Assembly (NCBI GenBank): GCA_977006965.1
Contig: OZ345352.1
Coordinates: forward strand, 2,170,001 to 2,234,000
Direction: 5' to 3'
Length of the DNA: 64,000 nucleotides
From: Phymatolithon calcareum
Lineage: Eukaryota > Rhodophyta > Florideophyceae > Hapalidiales
This document shows positions 33,046-45,238 of this stretch, piece after piece. The translations under genes were made by a program, and so were the position numbers. Numbering within the stretch: the first letter of the stretch is position 1; each line of letters starts with the position of its first letter. Below the pieces are notes generated by a model, which saw only the letters and a program-made list of their open reading frames with translations, was not told where the DNA came from and ran no database searches.

Positions 33046-33234
33046 ATGCAGCGCCGTAACCCGCCTATTTCTTCATCGTCGAAACCGCCGAAGGATTTGG
33101 AATTGCCCAAGACTATAGCAGAAGCGCGGCGGAGAGGTCGTGCTGGTCGGTCGGCGTCGCGTGGCCTGCCGAAGACTCCGTACAATCCGCCGCTGAAAGG
33201 AGGAGACGTTCCGCCGATGAAACAATCTCGATAA
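33046..33234 (+). CDS. Small proline-rich protein D (62 aa), TPYNPPL family
   Basis: Unknown function. Near-twin of B: MQRRNPP start, LPKTIAEARRRGRAG at 20-34, LPKTPYNPPLKGGDVPP at 41-57, ending MKQSR. Against B it has two conservative replacements and three silent changes, while the flanking DNA has accumulated indels. It keeps its own upstream region, unlike B. A 79-bp retrotransposon tail inserted 42 bp after its stop codon brings a TTTTAAATAAA sequence that could serve as a poly(A) signal. Confidence 0.6.
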   Translation: MQRRNPPISSSSKPPKDLELPKTIAEARRRGRAGRSASRGLPKTPYNPPLKGGDVPPMKQSR

Positions 33235-33276
33235 GGAAGCCTGGCGGATCAGCACCGAACAGGATGAATCTAAGAA

Positions 33277-33355
33277 GGTAGGTAGCACCAGAGGAAGCCT
33301 TGCCCATGTCTTCGGAAGTCTGTGGGGCTTTTAAATAAACTTGAAAGGAAAAAAA
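33277..33355 (+). mobile_element. 79-bp LINE-C tail with 16-bp target-site duplication
   Basis: Flanked by AGGATGAATCTAAGAA at 33261-33276 and 33356-33371; the same site is single at 5939-5954 in unit 1. It begins GGTAGGTAGCACCAGAGGAA and ends GGAAAAAAA after TTTTAAATAAACTTGAA. It is an extreme 5' truncation of the family that left the longer copy at 53147-53527. Confidence 0.85.
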
Positions 33356-33371
33356 AGGATGAATCTAAGAA

Positions 33372-34430
33372 ATGTATCTCCATGGTTTTAACTATAATGA
33401 ATTCTCTGCGACTAATAAGTTTGTTGCTCAAGCTAGCGCTTTGATTTTCGATTGAGTCATATGCGTACTTCTAGCAAATTAGGGGCACAGCTGTGCGTAC
33501 GACTATTGCTCCATCACTAAACTGAGAAAATAATTGTATTGCTTATCCCTCCGACTCTGTGATTGTAGTGGGCATTGTTTTTCTAAGCAACTATTTAGTT
33601 TTTTATTCAAAAGACCCCAGTAAAACTCCTAAGACTGCACCAGAACAGCAAATCGGAACCTGTTCATTCTAGTAATCGCCTGCTATCTAATGCAGGGGAC
33701 TGTTTGCAGCAACAGGTTGAAAAGAACCAGACGCCACATGGGTGAGAAAAAGACCAAGCGACGAGAGAGAAGAAAAGAGCGGGAGAAACAATTCAGAAGT
33801 AGGAGGAAGAAAAGACAAGACAAGACAACCCCCAATAGATAACAGACACCAGAAAGATGAAGAATGTATATCACCTCGGGAGCACACAGTCCATAGCCTT
33901 CCGGGAACACAAGCGGTAATGGTGATCGACCTAGAGCGCAAGGCTACGCCTTGTAGGGACAGGAAAGCTCCTTGAGATGAGAAAGAGAGTAAATGGCGGC
34001 TTGTACCGGAAAGAAGCTGCATCGCCCAAGGAGCACACTCCATAACCTTACGAGAGCACAGGCACAGACGAAGATTAAGTGCATTTACAAGGCTACTTCG
34101 TGAGACGTTGCGTCAGCCTCGACGAGAGCAGCGTACGCATCGTAGTGACGCACGATAAAGAACAGCGAAACGAAAAGAACGAAGAAAGAACGTAGGAGTA
34201 GGCGAAGACGGTGGAACCAGGTAGACGGAGATAGGCGTTACTCGCCAGAACATGTGTCGATGTACGGATGAAGATATCTCGGCACCCTTGCAGGGGGGGA
34301 GAAATGTATGCTTTTATTTCAGAAGCCCTCAACACCGGCACACACCAACACCAGAGCAGGTTCGCATTGCGCTGTAAACCTTCCGGCGAAGACTACAACG
34401 GATGGCCTCTATTATCGTATTGGCGGAAAG
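33372..34430 (+). repeat. Tail of B-type unit, unit 2
   Basis: Same-strand homologue of 5955-6720. No gene is seen. Confidence 0.6.
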
Positions 34431-35350
34431 AGGTGGCGAGGGCTGTGTTGTCACAGCATGGGGATATCTAAGGGTTTGTTTAAAAGCTCCCAGTGCCTCA
34501 CCTAGGAGTAGTAATTCTCGCTTTTGGAACAGTTTTGTATCGTAGCGTAGTCTGGTCATTCATGACCTCCTTGATTCGTATTTTTCTACGAACAAGTGCA
34601 CATGTGAGTCGTTTGCACTTGTCTTCTACACCAGCACCCATCTGTGATGATGATAAAATGCGTTGGAGCTGAACCAGCTCAATTTCCGCTGTAGTACTAG
34701 AGCACTCACCTAGTTTTAAAATCGGCCTCAAGCATCTCAGCCGTCTTTCTCTCACTTCAGCGGAGGATCCCTAGTAGGTTTGGTTGATTCAATGAGAATC
34801 GTCACTGATATTCCATTTTCTTCCTTTAGTAGAAAACTCTGCTTTAGACAGAATCCATCCAGAACCTCTTGGCACTAGGAAAATTGCTCCAAGCGTCAGC
34901 AGATGCGTTGGTAACCTTTAAAGAAAAATCTTCGTTTCTTCTTCTTCTTCTTCTTCCTGTTGTGGACGTGCAATGACGCAGAGGCCTATACTTCGATTTT
35001 TCTGTTCTTCGGTTATTCTTCGACATTGCTCCTTGTTCCGCTTTTACTAAAGCATATCCTAAATCGTCAAATTCCTCGTGACGCTCAAAGTCTTTCGCTG
35101 TTTCCACTATGACCTCCTCTCTACCAGAATATTCTTATTTCTTTTCAAGGCACTTGTTAAGGCGTAGCAGAATCAAGGAGAACCTTTTCGCTTGATGTCT
35201 CTTCTTATCTCTTCTGGTTCTAGTCGATACAGGACTGGCATTCAGACGCGTCAGTGCTCTGTATACACTCCGAAGACATGCTTGAAAAATAATTTTTCTG
35301 TAGATCCAATAGCCGAACTGTAGCAGCATCACATTAACCTTGCTATCATG
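34431..35350 (-). pseudogene. LINE-X fragment 4, with a nested LINE-B 3' end
   Basis: Minus-strand pieces match the C-terminal domain of LINE-X (RRLRCLRPILK, VQLQRILSS, KRLTCALVRRKIRIK, then upstream coiled segments). The copy is broken by frameshifts. It is also interrupted at about 34848-34957 by a plus-oriented LINE-B 3' end (matching 11955-12062, with its CTT repeat tail at 34936-34957). Confidence 0.65.
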
Positions 35351-35369
35351 CAAATGATGAGTTCGTCAT

Positions 35370-35740
35370 TTCTTGTGCACGATAGGGAGGTGCGGTTCAT
35401 TGAAACGTCTTCCGGATCCTTCTGACCTGCTGTTCTAAACTTACACCAACAGCACTCCTTAACTAAGGTTCACATTTATCTACAAGCGTACAGAGTGAGC
35501 ATATTCCCATTGGTCTTTGGTTCGATATAGTAAAAAAGTTTCGAAGGAGTAGAAATGGTAGGATATGTAGACAAGAAGGTTGTAACGTGTGAATTGGGCA
35601 AGGAGAATGAAGGTCATGGCGACCGGCACCGGCATTAGGACCGGCTCTAGGATGTCGATATCCTTGCACTCATACATACGTCTGGAGCTATTAAGGGAGG
35701 GGACACCACTGTCCACTCGCTTAAACAAGCCTTTTCAATG
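35370..35740 (+). repeat. Partial tail of an A-type unit
   Basis: Diverged same-strand match to 4395-4600 and 52400-52600 (CTTCCGGATCCTTCTGA, then TCATCTACAAnC area). It marks a further, truncated unit. The following 35741-36172 shows nothing I recognise. Confidence 0.5.
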
Positions 35741-36172
35741 AGTAGAAGCTTTCTTGCATGGAGCAATACACGGTCGGGTGATAGACGTTAAAGTCAATTT
35801 CGTGCCGGTACAATTCGCTTTCCAGCAACTGCTGCGGAGTGAATATAACGGGTATATAGGGATAAATATCATTACGCTCTTCTGAAAACTCACAGCGCCT
35901 TGCTGCGTTGAATTTATATGTAAAAAATTCTCGGTAGCAAAACGCTGTATGTGTTTCTCACGTCATGTGCGACGAACAGTAGTCGATTATGTGCGCAAAT
36001 AAAAAAATGGCTAAAATTGGTGGAAGAGAAAACTAAAAATAGTAATGGCAGACAGCTGGAGATTTTTGCACCGGACTGTACAAGTACACTTTCTCAACGA
36101 ACTTCTGGAATTATGTTCCATTGCGGGGTTGTCGAATGATCGTGTGATTCTGCACTCCCTATTGTAACCACC

Positions 36173-38153
36173 GGGGAGCCGACCTGCACATAAAACCCCA
36201 AACAATTATGAGATGTTTCTCCAAAGCCCCTGCCGCGGCTCAGAATCGTAATCTCTTTTTTGGAAATTTACCCATCGAGTTCCAGCTAGCTAGATTGGTC
36301 GTGATACACTATTTGACCACTAGTACCAAGTATATTGCTGAGTTGTTTGCCATTTGCATAATTCGTGCGGCCCGCATTCGAGAAATACGTCTTTCCAGTT
36401 AATACACCGTTGTAATAATTACTATAACACTGATCTCAAAGCCGGATCTCGTTTACAGTGCAGTGTTCCTCATTTTCAGCAAAGTTCGTATGTGCTGTTG
36501 CAAGCAATGACCTGTGCTTTCATTGCAAGTTGTGCTCAACGGGCGTGTAGAAGTCAGCTACATAAACTTGCATGCTCCTTGCTTTAGCCCTGTGCCGTTT
36601 CTAGCAAATCTCCTTAATCGAAAGCTACAGCTGTATAGCTGCACGTCGTACACCGTGCGCATACCTGCTGTCCTTCCAAATGAGGTCTTTCGAGCTTCCA
36701 AAAGACACAATACGCATATATTGCTTACGTGTACACGCATGATTTGTGCACCCACGTGTTCGAAAGAGTTGCTGATTATAACTTTATGTTTGTGGGGTCC
36801 CCTTGATTCAATTTTCTGCCAGCTGAATACACTTTCCAGTCGGATCTACTAAAAATATACTGCACAGCTGAATGGGTTCCAGTCGAGCTTGCGGTCGCAT
36901 GCGCGGCTCCTCAACGTAGAAACTGAATTAAACTGATTTCTATGTGGGAACCTAGTGATGGAAACCACGCTGAAATCGAACTTGACTTCATAGCACTGGA
37001 CATCTCAAGTCCATTATACCGTGCGGCAAGAATATAGAACTTGTTTCTTTACATTGTTTTGCAGTTGTCTGTCGTAGTCCGAAACCAATAGAAATTCTAT
37101 TTCACATCAATCGAAAATAGCAATTTCTTGAATTTCCTGCCCGTCATCAAGTTAGTACTGTGAAGAGATAGCCCCAGATGAGAAATGATCTGCAGTACGT
37201 TAGCGCGGTGCAGGACCATCGAAAACTCGGCCTATGGTCTTTGTCACAACTGGAGGAAATCAGATGGTAATGTTTTAGCGAGAAACGCGACTTGAAAATA
37301 TTGCCATGGAATGACGTGCTTTAAAAAACAAGACCGACGGATGTTAAAGCAAGCTGCTAAAACCAATTGTGCATGAATGCATGCAAGAATGCCGCTCTCT
37401 CGTATTATTGGTTTGCCAAAGAAGTCAACGGTTGAGGGCAACCACTTCTTACAGCAATAGTTTTCTCTCGAGATCATCATTACAGCTTCAGATTTAGTAC
37501 TTCAGCATGTTCAGTTTTTCCTCCAACCGAAAGGGAGGGCGACGGAACACTATCCCAGAACACACATACCAATAAACAAGGACATAAACTTCCCTGCTTC
37601 ACTTTGTGATATATCAAAGCAGACTCAGTTGCCTTTCTTTGCCGTGATCGCCACGATATCTTCCGCTTGTTTTTATTATAGAACCTTCCTGTTGTATTCA
37701 TTTTATTTCGCGTCAGCATGCTCCAGACGTCTCAAGTCGCCCATTTCGTTTTTCCCACATCGCCGGCATCATGACGAATTTCATCAGTTGATACAATGTT
37801 ATGCGCATGTTGTGTGACTTTGATCATGAAGTGGGCAATACCATTGTTAATTTTCAGGCCAATACACGCGGGCCTCTTGCTTCTCGGTGTACACCGGCAT
37901 CTGTGCAGCGTAGAAAATGAATAGGTTTTTTTGCTTATGTCCTCATCACGAAATTCGATCGTGACAGCACAGAGAATAAAATTCTTTGTATGGTCACGAG
38001 AATGGGTCAGACGAACGCCAGATTCAATCTTTGATGACGTACCTGGACCGAGACGTGAAAGCCGCAGTCAAACTCGCTAACGATAGGATATAACTTAGGC
38101 CCTCGAATCGCTGCTGGCCCCATTAGGGGAAAGACAATATGAGTGAATGAAAC
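36173..38153 (+). repeat. R1 block, copy d, and spacer
   Basis: Matches 12-1828 and 2530-2830 of unit 1 without the LINE-X insertion, giving the best picture of the undisturbed R1 block. No gene is seen. Confidence 0.75.
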
Positions 38154-39115
38154 GATCACGAGCAGCGTTTGTCTCGGACGGATTGCGGATGACTCCAGTC
38201 CGCCAAGTGGCTCTTTTCCCCAATCCGTTATCCAATCAAATCTCCTAAAATTTTATCAGAATTTATCCAAATCAGTAAACAAACATTCGAATTTGATTCG
38301 CAATCCGCCCGTGATCCGCTCCACAACTCAGAATCTGATCCGTGATCCGAATCAAAATTGAGTTTTAAAAATTTACACCACAGGTATCCAGATCTACACT
38401 AGGGGAGACTATTTTTGTTCCAGACAGAAAAAGTCGACTGCACTGCCAGAAAATTCTGATAATTCTGATTTTTATAATTCTCCGACAGTTTCTGTCAGAC
38501 ATCTCTTTCAGCAATTATGGATTATACGTATAAACGAGACGCAAACGTGTTGTGAATCTTAACAATCCTGGGAAACATAAATATAGACATTTTTGAGTCT
38601 GGGACACGTGCCATATCAGTTTCACTCCCTTCTTAGTCGAGAATGCTCTCGCATGGATCCCTTTGACCTAGGCTATTGCGCACGCGTCAAATTCTACGAA
38701 CAGCACAGAGAAGAGGTGCAAAACAAATTCGGCATTTCTTCATGACTAAACCGACGAGTGCCTGCGCTGACGGGTGGACGAAGGGAAGCCAGAGCCACCG
38801 ATGGCCTGTTGGACTCTGTTTGTCCGTGTGGACAGACGTTTCAAAATCACCATGCACGCACATTCTGGGAAGACTGCTTTAGAATGGCTGTGTCATTTTG
38901 TAAGCAGACGTCGACACATTCGCTGTAGAAGTTCTCGCGAGGCTTTACATCCACATTTACGGAGAAAGCGAATTGCAGTAATGTAGAACAGTCCCAAGCG
39001 GACTGCGCAGAGGATGAGCACATGGTTTTTCGTACAGTGAGCAATAGCAACGCTATAGCAATGGCGGGAGTAAGAAGTACACGGTAATTCGACTTTAAGA
39101 ACTTTATTCAGGTGA

Positions 39116-40363
39116 CTATGAATTTGAAAATTGTCGTGTGGGAGGTGACACAAGATGTTGAATAAGGGGTATCCCGTTAAGTCTAGTTTTGAAAATCGTA
39201 TCCGTAGAATTGGTGAGAATGGTACTGCGCACAGCAACAGCAGGTAGAAAAGAGCGCAGAGTGCCTGGGACGTGTTCGGGGTAGATGTCGCTGCTGTTCG
39301 GAAAAATTCGTGCAACGCGATCCCATACCAAAGCGAAATATCGCCTTTCCGAAGGAACTGTATCGAGATCGGATATTCGATCACATCCGGTCGTACGCTG
39401 ACGCACGGCATGTTGAAGTACTTCGTTGATTTTTTGCCAGCCTTCACACCGGAATTGAAATTCATGTTCGCAGGACCCTTCACTCCAGTCTGTGTTAGTC
39501 TGGTGCATGACTGGTACTGATTCTTGCATCGATGCTGGAGCAATGCTACGCCCAAGTAAGATACGGCGCTCTTTCTGCGCTCCCGCCATCTCGTTTACGA
39601 CCTCTACACCCAGGACCTGACCTGTGCGCGTTGTTGAACCACGCTTCTTTTTAAATCGCAGCATGCCAGCCTCCCGGTCGTGGACCGAAATCTTGAGGGC
39701 CTCACAGTAGTCGACAAAAGTGTCGAAAAAAATCTCAAAGCGGGATGCTCTGGCATTTGACGGAAATCGGACGTAGTAATCACTGGGGTACACTGAGCAT
39801 GAGATCGCGGGGTTGTCCATGCAATTATTGGCAACGACTTGGAATTCTTGCAGCGTACAATCGGATCGCTTAGACCGGAGAAGTACTTGACGGACGACGT
39901 TAGATGCGCACAAACTTCGATAGCTCCTAGAGATCTCAGTACCGTAAGACTTTAGCAGCATGGTCGCGTTGTTTCTTGCGAACATCAAGGTTCGTTCACG
40001 AGATTTTAGGTCAAAATACTGCTTTTCCCTAATTCCTGGTGGTAAATCCGTCACCGAGCGGTCTCGGGAGGCCATCAACTCGCTTTTCAGCTCGTTCAAT
40101 TCGATAGACAGAACAACATGAGAAGCTTGCAGGGCCGCAACTTCTGCGACGAGTGTATGTGATTTTGGAACGCTATGCGAGGGAAAAACTTTGGGCGTCT
40201 GCGCTTCGAACGGCATTGGTGCTCTTTCCGCACCAGGAATTGGTGGTGGCTGAGGTGGTGGAGCCTCAGATCGATGCTGTATCTCTGTCATTGGCGTCGG
40301 TAGGGAATTGGAAGGCGCGGATACAGGCGGCGTGGGAACTGCAGAGCGGTTTGTGTCGGACAT
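39116..40363 (-). CDS. CACTA accessory protein 1 (about 415 aa), unknown
   Basis: Function unknown. The open frame begins further out at a TTG (40396), but the first ATG is at 40361-40363, starting MSDTNRSAVP. Residues 1-75 are Pro/Ser-rich (repeated PPP runs) and look disordered. A short coiled coil follows (VAALQASHVVLSIELNELKS). The rest (about 100-415) looks globular with several Cys/His/aromatic residues, but I see no known motif. It diverges from the transposase gene across 693 bp. By position it resembles the second protein of plant CACTA elements (a TnpA-like, end-binding factor), but there is no sequence evidence for that role. Introns cannot be excluded. Confidence 0.7.
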   Translation of the reverse strand: MSDTNRSAVPTPPVSAPSNSLPTPMTEIQHRSEAPPPQPPPIPGAERAPMPFEAQTPKVFPSHSVPKSHTLVAEVAALQASHVVLSIELNELKSELMASRDRSVTDLPPGIREKQYFDLKSRERTLMFARNNATMLLKSYGTEISRSYRSLCASNVVRQVLLRSKRSDCTLQEFQVVANNCMDNPAISCSVYPSDYYVRFPSNARASRFEIFFDTFVDYCEALKISVHDREAGMLRFKKKRGSTTRTGQVLGVEVVNEMAGAQKERRILLGRSIAPASMQESVPVMHQTNTDWSEGSCEHEFQFRCEGWQKINEVLQHAVRQRTTGCDRISDLDTVPSERRYFALVWDRVARIFPNSSDIYPEHVPGTLRSFLPAVAVRSTILTNSTDTIFKTRLNGIPLIQHLVSPPTRQFSNS

Positions 40364-41056
40364 GTCGTGATTAGAGCTACACGCGCTGGGTGACAACGCG
40401 TGATATCAACAAAAGTAAGAAAAGTACCACAGTAGGATTGCAGGTGTGGTAGAGCTTCGAAATCAGGACGGCGACCCATACTTCCTGTTCAGCCAGTATT
40501 GCATATCGCCGGTTTCGCAACAGAGCTTCACTGCGTGGAGGTCAGGGATCTATATCCAGATCTATCACGTTTTCTGGCAATTTCTATCAGAAACGTCTGA
40601 CGTTAACTTACAGATTTGCATTCCAGGCATGTTTATGAGTAAACGATGTCAAAGAAGGAATTCTTTCAAAGACCAGAACGTGTTTGAAGTAATTCCTTCT
40701 TCCCAGTTATTGTATGGGAATTGTGAGCACCATGGGCGCATGCATGTCAGATGATACTGTACATGCAAGAGTATGTACTGCACGGTCGCGGAAAGCATCT
40801 GAGGCTGTCCGGCTACAATCTCCACCTGGATGCACGCAATATAGTCCACTACGGGGTACGAAATTGCCTGCGTCTTGTATTTTGGAACTGCGGAAATACG
40901 CATCGCGGACCATTTTAAATGCTCCAGCAAGCGACTTCTTTCTCGAAAATTCGCTCTCGAGGAATCAGGCTTGAGTCGCAAAAATCTTTCCTTTTCTGCA
41001 ACTAGTCATCGTCTCCTTGTCTCTCAGCATTCAGCCATTCTCTAATTTATCTTCCA
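40364..41056. promoter_or_regulatory. Divergent intergenic region of the CACTA element
   Basis: 693 bp between the ATGs of accessory gene 1 and the transposase, presumably a shared promoter region. It contains motifs like those at the element ends (CTATCAGAAACGTCTGAC near 40585 and a CAGATCTATCAC copy that recurs at 49194). Element-encoded proteins might therefore bind here as well. No clear TATA box is visible. Confidence 0.45.
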
Positions 41057-44000
41057 ATGGAGAAGCCTGCGTGCCATATATCACTGGGAAAGCGGCGTCG
41101 GCGGAGCCGAAATAGATTCAGAAGCAATGCGAACAACCAGAAGAGTGATTCTCGATTTCGCTTTGAAGTCCGTCCGCGTGATGAAAGTACAGGGGAGGCG
41201 CTGCTGGGTCATGGTATGGACGAGTCTATGGGCGACATTGAGCGGCAAATAACACAGAATCAAGTGGCCAATCCGGATGTTGACGGAGAGAACAATGGAG
41301 GAGGTCGATCACGTGCGACAGGCATGTTGGATACTGATGAAAATCAGAGTGCACGCTCATTGGAATTAGATGCTGATGCAGTTGCTGCTCATCAAAAATG
41401 GAGGGAAACGATGCTCATGGATGACGAGGCACAGAATTTCCGTGATGAACCCAACAGCGAATTAGTGGATGCTGCTGCTGAAGCAGATATGATGGTTGTT
41501 CCCACTTCAGCTAATTCGGAGCTACGTGATATGGTCCTGGACTGCTGGCGCACTATATGGGGATTGATAATGACGACCGGTAGCAGAAAGCTAACCAAGT
41601 TGCAGTATCAGTCTGTACGTGTTGCTATGGATTGTGTTCTACAATTGGAGCCAGGAACTGACGCAGTCAATTGTGACATTATTGCCAACAGAAGAGGAGC
41701 CTTGCCCCATTTTTCGACCTTGTTCAAAACCGTGAAGCCAGTTTTGTTCCGTTTGCTGACCGCGCGTAGCGTCGACGCAGTGGTACCTATTGACACTCGA
41801 AAGGCTGGGGCACGGTGTAGCTTGCGCTCTGATGAAGGCGAACCACAGGCAAAAGTCCGCATTGTACTACCGAGTGAGCATGCTCGAGCAGACGTAGGCA
41901 CGCCTCATTTTTTCGACGCAATGTTGGCTACGAGCTTAGAGAACGCAAAAGACAAGGGTCACAACGTGCTCTATCCGGGGTGCATCGTCGATGATTGCAT
42001 TGACTTGTGGCCCATAGTTTCCGCACGCGACTGGTTTTACGGACCTCCGTCCTGTATAAGCGTCGACTGGTCCACAGGCCAAGGATATGGGCGTGAGCGA
42101 TCCCTGCGATACTTCGCAGAAAAGGATGATACACTGAAACTGACATTTCTGCACGGAAATGCAGTGGATGTGGAGGAGTCAGTTTCTCGTGCTTTTGGTC
42201 CGCGTACGTCGTCAGAAGCACGAGATCATCTACTTGGAGAGGTGGTTCACATCTGGACTATTCACCATTCCAAACGAAAGATTGGCGACGAGGTCGAGGA
42301 TGTCGCTGCAGATTTTCTGTCCACGAGAGACAAAATGATTGTGCGCACGCTGAATTGGGTGAACTATCGGTCTCCGAGTGATGAAGTCAGCATTCAAATA
42401 CCCTGCCTGCCTGAAGAAGAAACTGAAGACCTTTGCGATGCTGATGGTGATAATGAGCTTGGGCCAAGAGCTAGGAGGAAGAGCACACCAGCGATGAGAG
42501 AGGCTACCAGGGTTCGACAGTCTGCCATGCGCGAGCGTAAGAAGCTAATGGAAGTCGCATGGGCAAGTTGGACTAAACCGTTTTTGAAACCTGGGGACAC
42601 TGTCGCCCTACTTCGCCCATTAGAAGGGCACAACGGCCAAAACGATAACACTCTGCTGACAAATACCGACCGGGACAGTCGGCTCATTGTCGTTTATCGA
42701 TTTTGGGTCGAACAGGAAGAACGCTCGCGCCATGTCCTTTGGATCCCCGGCGGATGCGATGTAAGCGCGCAGTCCTCAGTAACAAACCCTGCGGAAGATT
42801 TATGCGGCTCCATTGACGGAACAGGCAGGAGATTTGTGGACATAAAATCTGTTGTGTTGGTTGGAATACACTCGAATCCACGGGGCCCGGATCGGTTTAT
42901 GCCCGTAAGTAGTGTCGGCGTTCTTGCTAACGGAGAACGGTATTGCGTCTACCGTTTTTTAATATTTTGGGATGGATTTGAAGTGGAGTCAGGAAAGTCT
43001 GCATCGGGCGAAGGAGTATATCTCATTTGCCTTAATTTGAATGAAGAAGCCAGAGCAACACCAAAGGCAGTTCGGATTATAAGCCTAACACCTCCAGATG
43101 TTAAAAGTGACACTGTTCTCACACGAATCATGAATGACGTTCGGGAGGGAATGGTGGAAGGTTTCCTTGACGTCGACGCTACCGGAACTACGAGGCGAAT
43201 ATTTTTAGATTTGGTTGGCGTGGTGGGGGATACTCCTGCGATAAATTCCGCCATTGATGTGCTTGGTCACACCGGGTCCTCGTTCTGTCACCTATGCAGA
43301 GTCGTACGCAGGTCAGCGACTACAGTTGGAAGCAGGTATACCTCTCTTTCCAGCAATGCCTCTCTTACAGCTCATTCGCGGCGATTTTTACAGCATCAAG
43401 CAGTAAGGGATGCCAGTGCCCAAAGTGAGACATGCAAATTGCTGGGTATGAAGCCTTTCCCAACACGCGCGAACTATATATTACAGGAGCTGAGGAGCAC
43501 TATTGTTTTAACATTAGGGTGCGTTCCCATGACAAGCAGCAACCAGCCAGTCGTACCATCGACATTTGATCCATACAGAGGCTCTATGGTGGCGCCTGAC
43601 CACTTGCTTACCGGTCATTTACGTGACTGTTTGAATCTAGCTATTCGACTCATGCCGAATGCGGCATTTCGAGCAACGTGCGAAGCATTTCTGCTAGCTT
43701 ATCTTCGTGATTGCCGTCTTCCAGAACAGAACAGGATAATTGACATGGAGCAAAAACGCTTGTTCTCAATGTCGATGACCGAGCTATATGCTCTTGGAGT
43801 CATTGCACACATAGCACTACGGCAAGCCTGCAGTTGGGAGGAGAAGAAGCAGGTGGTTCACGAGGATGTTAAAATTGCGTACTCTGCAGCAGTGGACTTA
43901 GTCGGATCCTGTGGTAAGCTGATATCCCTGCTTCTGTACAAACCAAATGCAGTACGAGATGGACGTGAAGCTGTAGACTTGTTTGAAAAGGACGGTGGGC

Positions 44001-45238
44001 GATCACATGTCGAAATGCTTCAAAAAGAGACTGAAGCTCACATTGTACGAGTTGAAACTATTTGCAAACTGTCCGAAGATGATTTCTGTTTGATTGACGT
44101 TGGCTCTGGGAGAGTCAACGATGTGTCTATGGCTAACAAAAGACTGAAAATGGCAAGGACAGCTATTTCTTGTGTCTATAAGCCGAATGTTCACAGACTT
44201 CTTGAGCTTGTCCACTCCACGCTACCCATGACAGGGCATGTGATCCGCTGCGGTGAGCTCGTAATGGAAAAAGCTCACCAATCCCTTAAACGGGCTGTGA
44301 AGCAGTCAAACCACAAAGACATTCATTTACAAGCAATGACATCAGCAATTTTTAACGACTGGCAAGGTCGTCTAACTCTTGCAGTCCGAGAGTACCCAGA
44401 GAAATCTTCCGTGTTATCCTGCTTCCGGCTTCTCAGCGGGCGTGAGGCGGTAATGTCCGTAAGTGGTTGTGTGGACAGACGAATCACGGAGAAGGTCCGC
44501 AGTGTGCTGGGCCCTGCGAACTGCGTGCAGAAGGAGCTAATATCGCAAAATCAGTCTGTTTTGGGAACCGTACATCGGAAGTGTGCCCCTGTATTTAAAG
44601 AAATTCATCCCATTCGATCAGTTCCAATCCGCTCATCGGCATCAGCTGCTGCAATCGTTGTACCACACTCTACTGCGTTCATTAGGCTTATGGCCAGAAG
44701 AATTCAGGGTGAATACATTAGTGCCTCTTCGGGTGTTACTATTTCAACCTCTTCCCGTGCAGTTAAGCTCGAGAAAGGCGATGTGGTGTCTGCCTTGTGC
44801 TACAATCCTGCTGATATTAATTTCCATTTCCCTCTCGTCATGCTGAAGAGCAATTTCTCAACAGGTACAGGCCTTTCGTATCCAACAGGACCGATGCTCT
44901 GGTGCATTTCGAGATTTTTCAGTGCCACCAGCACCGTTGGGTCACCTTTGCTGTACGCTGTTGTGCACCCGGTGGTATTCGTGCACCCCATTGCTGCGCA
45001 AGCCACGCCATATGGAGAAAACGGTCCTCAGAGAAGGTCCATTGTTCGACGCACTAGTCGCTACTTCATGGCGATCAGCGAGTCAGTTGACAAAGTTGCA
45101 ACAATTCGGTATTTTGGCACGGACTCAGAACGGTCTACACCTCTTATCTGTGCAGCTCCTCTTCCCACTAATCCATTGGACGGTGCTCCGTTCTTTGTAA
45201 TTTCAGCGAAACAAGGATATCCACCTAGGCAGGGATGA
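41057..45238 (+). CDS. CACTA transposase (1393 aa), divergent Tnp2-like
   Basis: Cuts and joins the element ends. The N-terminus is basic (GKRRRRSRNRFR) then acidic to about residue 145. The region 600-760 carries the Tnp2-type landmarks: FLIFWDGFEVE (D639), LVGVVGDTPAINSAIDVLGH (D725, H738) and SSFCHLC (C744, C747). These match the 'W-D ... GD-PA ... H ... CxxC' pattern of the catalytic core. Further on, a DHLLTGHLRDCLN segment resembles the 'MH-GV-HLL' block of that family. The third acidic residue cannot be assigned with confidence. It is larger than most plant TNPD proteins and shows only motif-level similarity. A single uninterrupted frame from the ATG at 41057 indicates an intact gene. 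It ends 195 bp before the convergent accessory gene 2. Confidence 0.75.
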   Translation: MEKPACHISLGKRRRRSRNRFRSNANNQKSDSRFRFEVRPRDESTGEALLGHGMDESMGDIERQITQNQVANPDVDGENNGGGRSRATGMLDTDENQSARSLELDADAVAAHQKWRETMLMDDEAQNFRDEPNSELVDAAAEADMMVVPTSANSELRDMVLDCWRTIWGLIMTTGSRKLTKLQYQSVRVAMDCVLQLEPGTDAVNCDIIANRRGALPHFSTLFKTVKPVLFRLLTARSVDAVVPIDTRKAGARCSLRSDEGEPQAKVRIVLPSEHARADVGTPHFFDAMLATSLENAKDKGHNVLYPGCIVDDCIDLWPIVSARDWFYGPPSCISVDWSTGQGYGRERSLRYFAEKDDTLKLTFLHGNAVDVEESVSRAFGPRTSSEARDHLLGEVVHIWTIHHSKRKIGDEVEDVAADFLSTRDKMIVRTLNWVNYRSPSDEVSIQIPCLPEEETEDLCDADGDNELGPRARRKSTPAMREATRVRQSAMRERKKLMEVAWASWTKPFLKPGDTVALLRPLEGHNGQNDNTLLTNTDRDSRLIVVYRFWVEQEERSRHVLWIPGGCDVSAQSSVTNPAEDLCGSIDGTGRRFVDIKSVVLVGIHSNPRGPDRFMPVSSVGVLANGERYCVYRFLIFWDGFEVESGKSASGEGVYLICLNLNEEARATPKAVRIISLTPPDVKSDTVLTRIMNDVREGMVEGFLDVDATGTTRRIFLDLVGVVGDTPAINSAIDVLGHTGSSFCHLCRVVRRSATTVGSRYTSLSSNASLTAHSRRFLQHQAVRDASAQSETCKLLGMKPFPTRANYILQELRSTIVLTLGCVPMTSSNQPVVPSTFDPYRGSMVAPDHLLTGHLRDCLNLAIRLMPNAAFRATCEAFLLAYLRDCRLPEQNRIIDMEQKRLFSMSMTELYALGVIAHIALRQACSWEEKKQVVHEDVKIAYSAAVDLVGSCGKLISLLLYKPNAVRDGREAVDLFEKDGGRSHVEMLQKETEAHIVRVETICKLSEDDFCLIDVGSGRVNDVSMANKRLKMARTAISCVYKPNVHRLLELVHSTLPMTGHVIRCGELVMEKAHQSLKRAVKQSNHKDIHLQAMTSAIFNDWQGRLTLAVREYPEKSSVLSCFRLLSGREAVMSVSGCVDRRITEKVRSVLGPANCVQKELISQNQSVLGTVHRKCAPVFKEIHPIRSVPIRSSASAAAIVVPHSTAFIRLMARRIQGEYISASSGVTISTSSRAVKLEKGDVVSALCYNPADINFHFPLVMLKSNFSTGTGLSYPTGPMLWCISRFFSATSTVGSPLLYAVVHPVVFVHPIAAQATPYGENGPQRRSIVRRTSRYFMAISESVDKVATIRYFGTDSERSTPLICAAPLPTNPLDGAPFFVISAKQGYPPRQG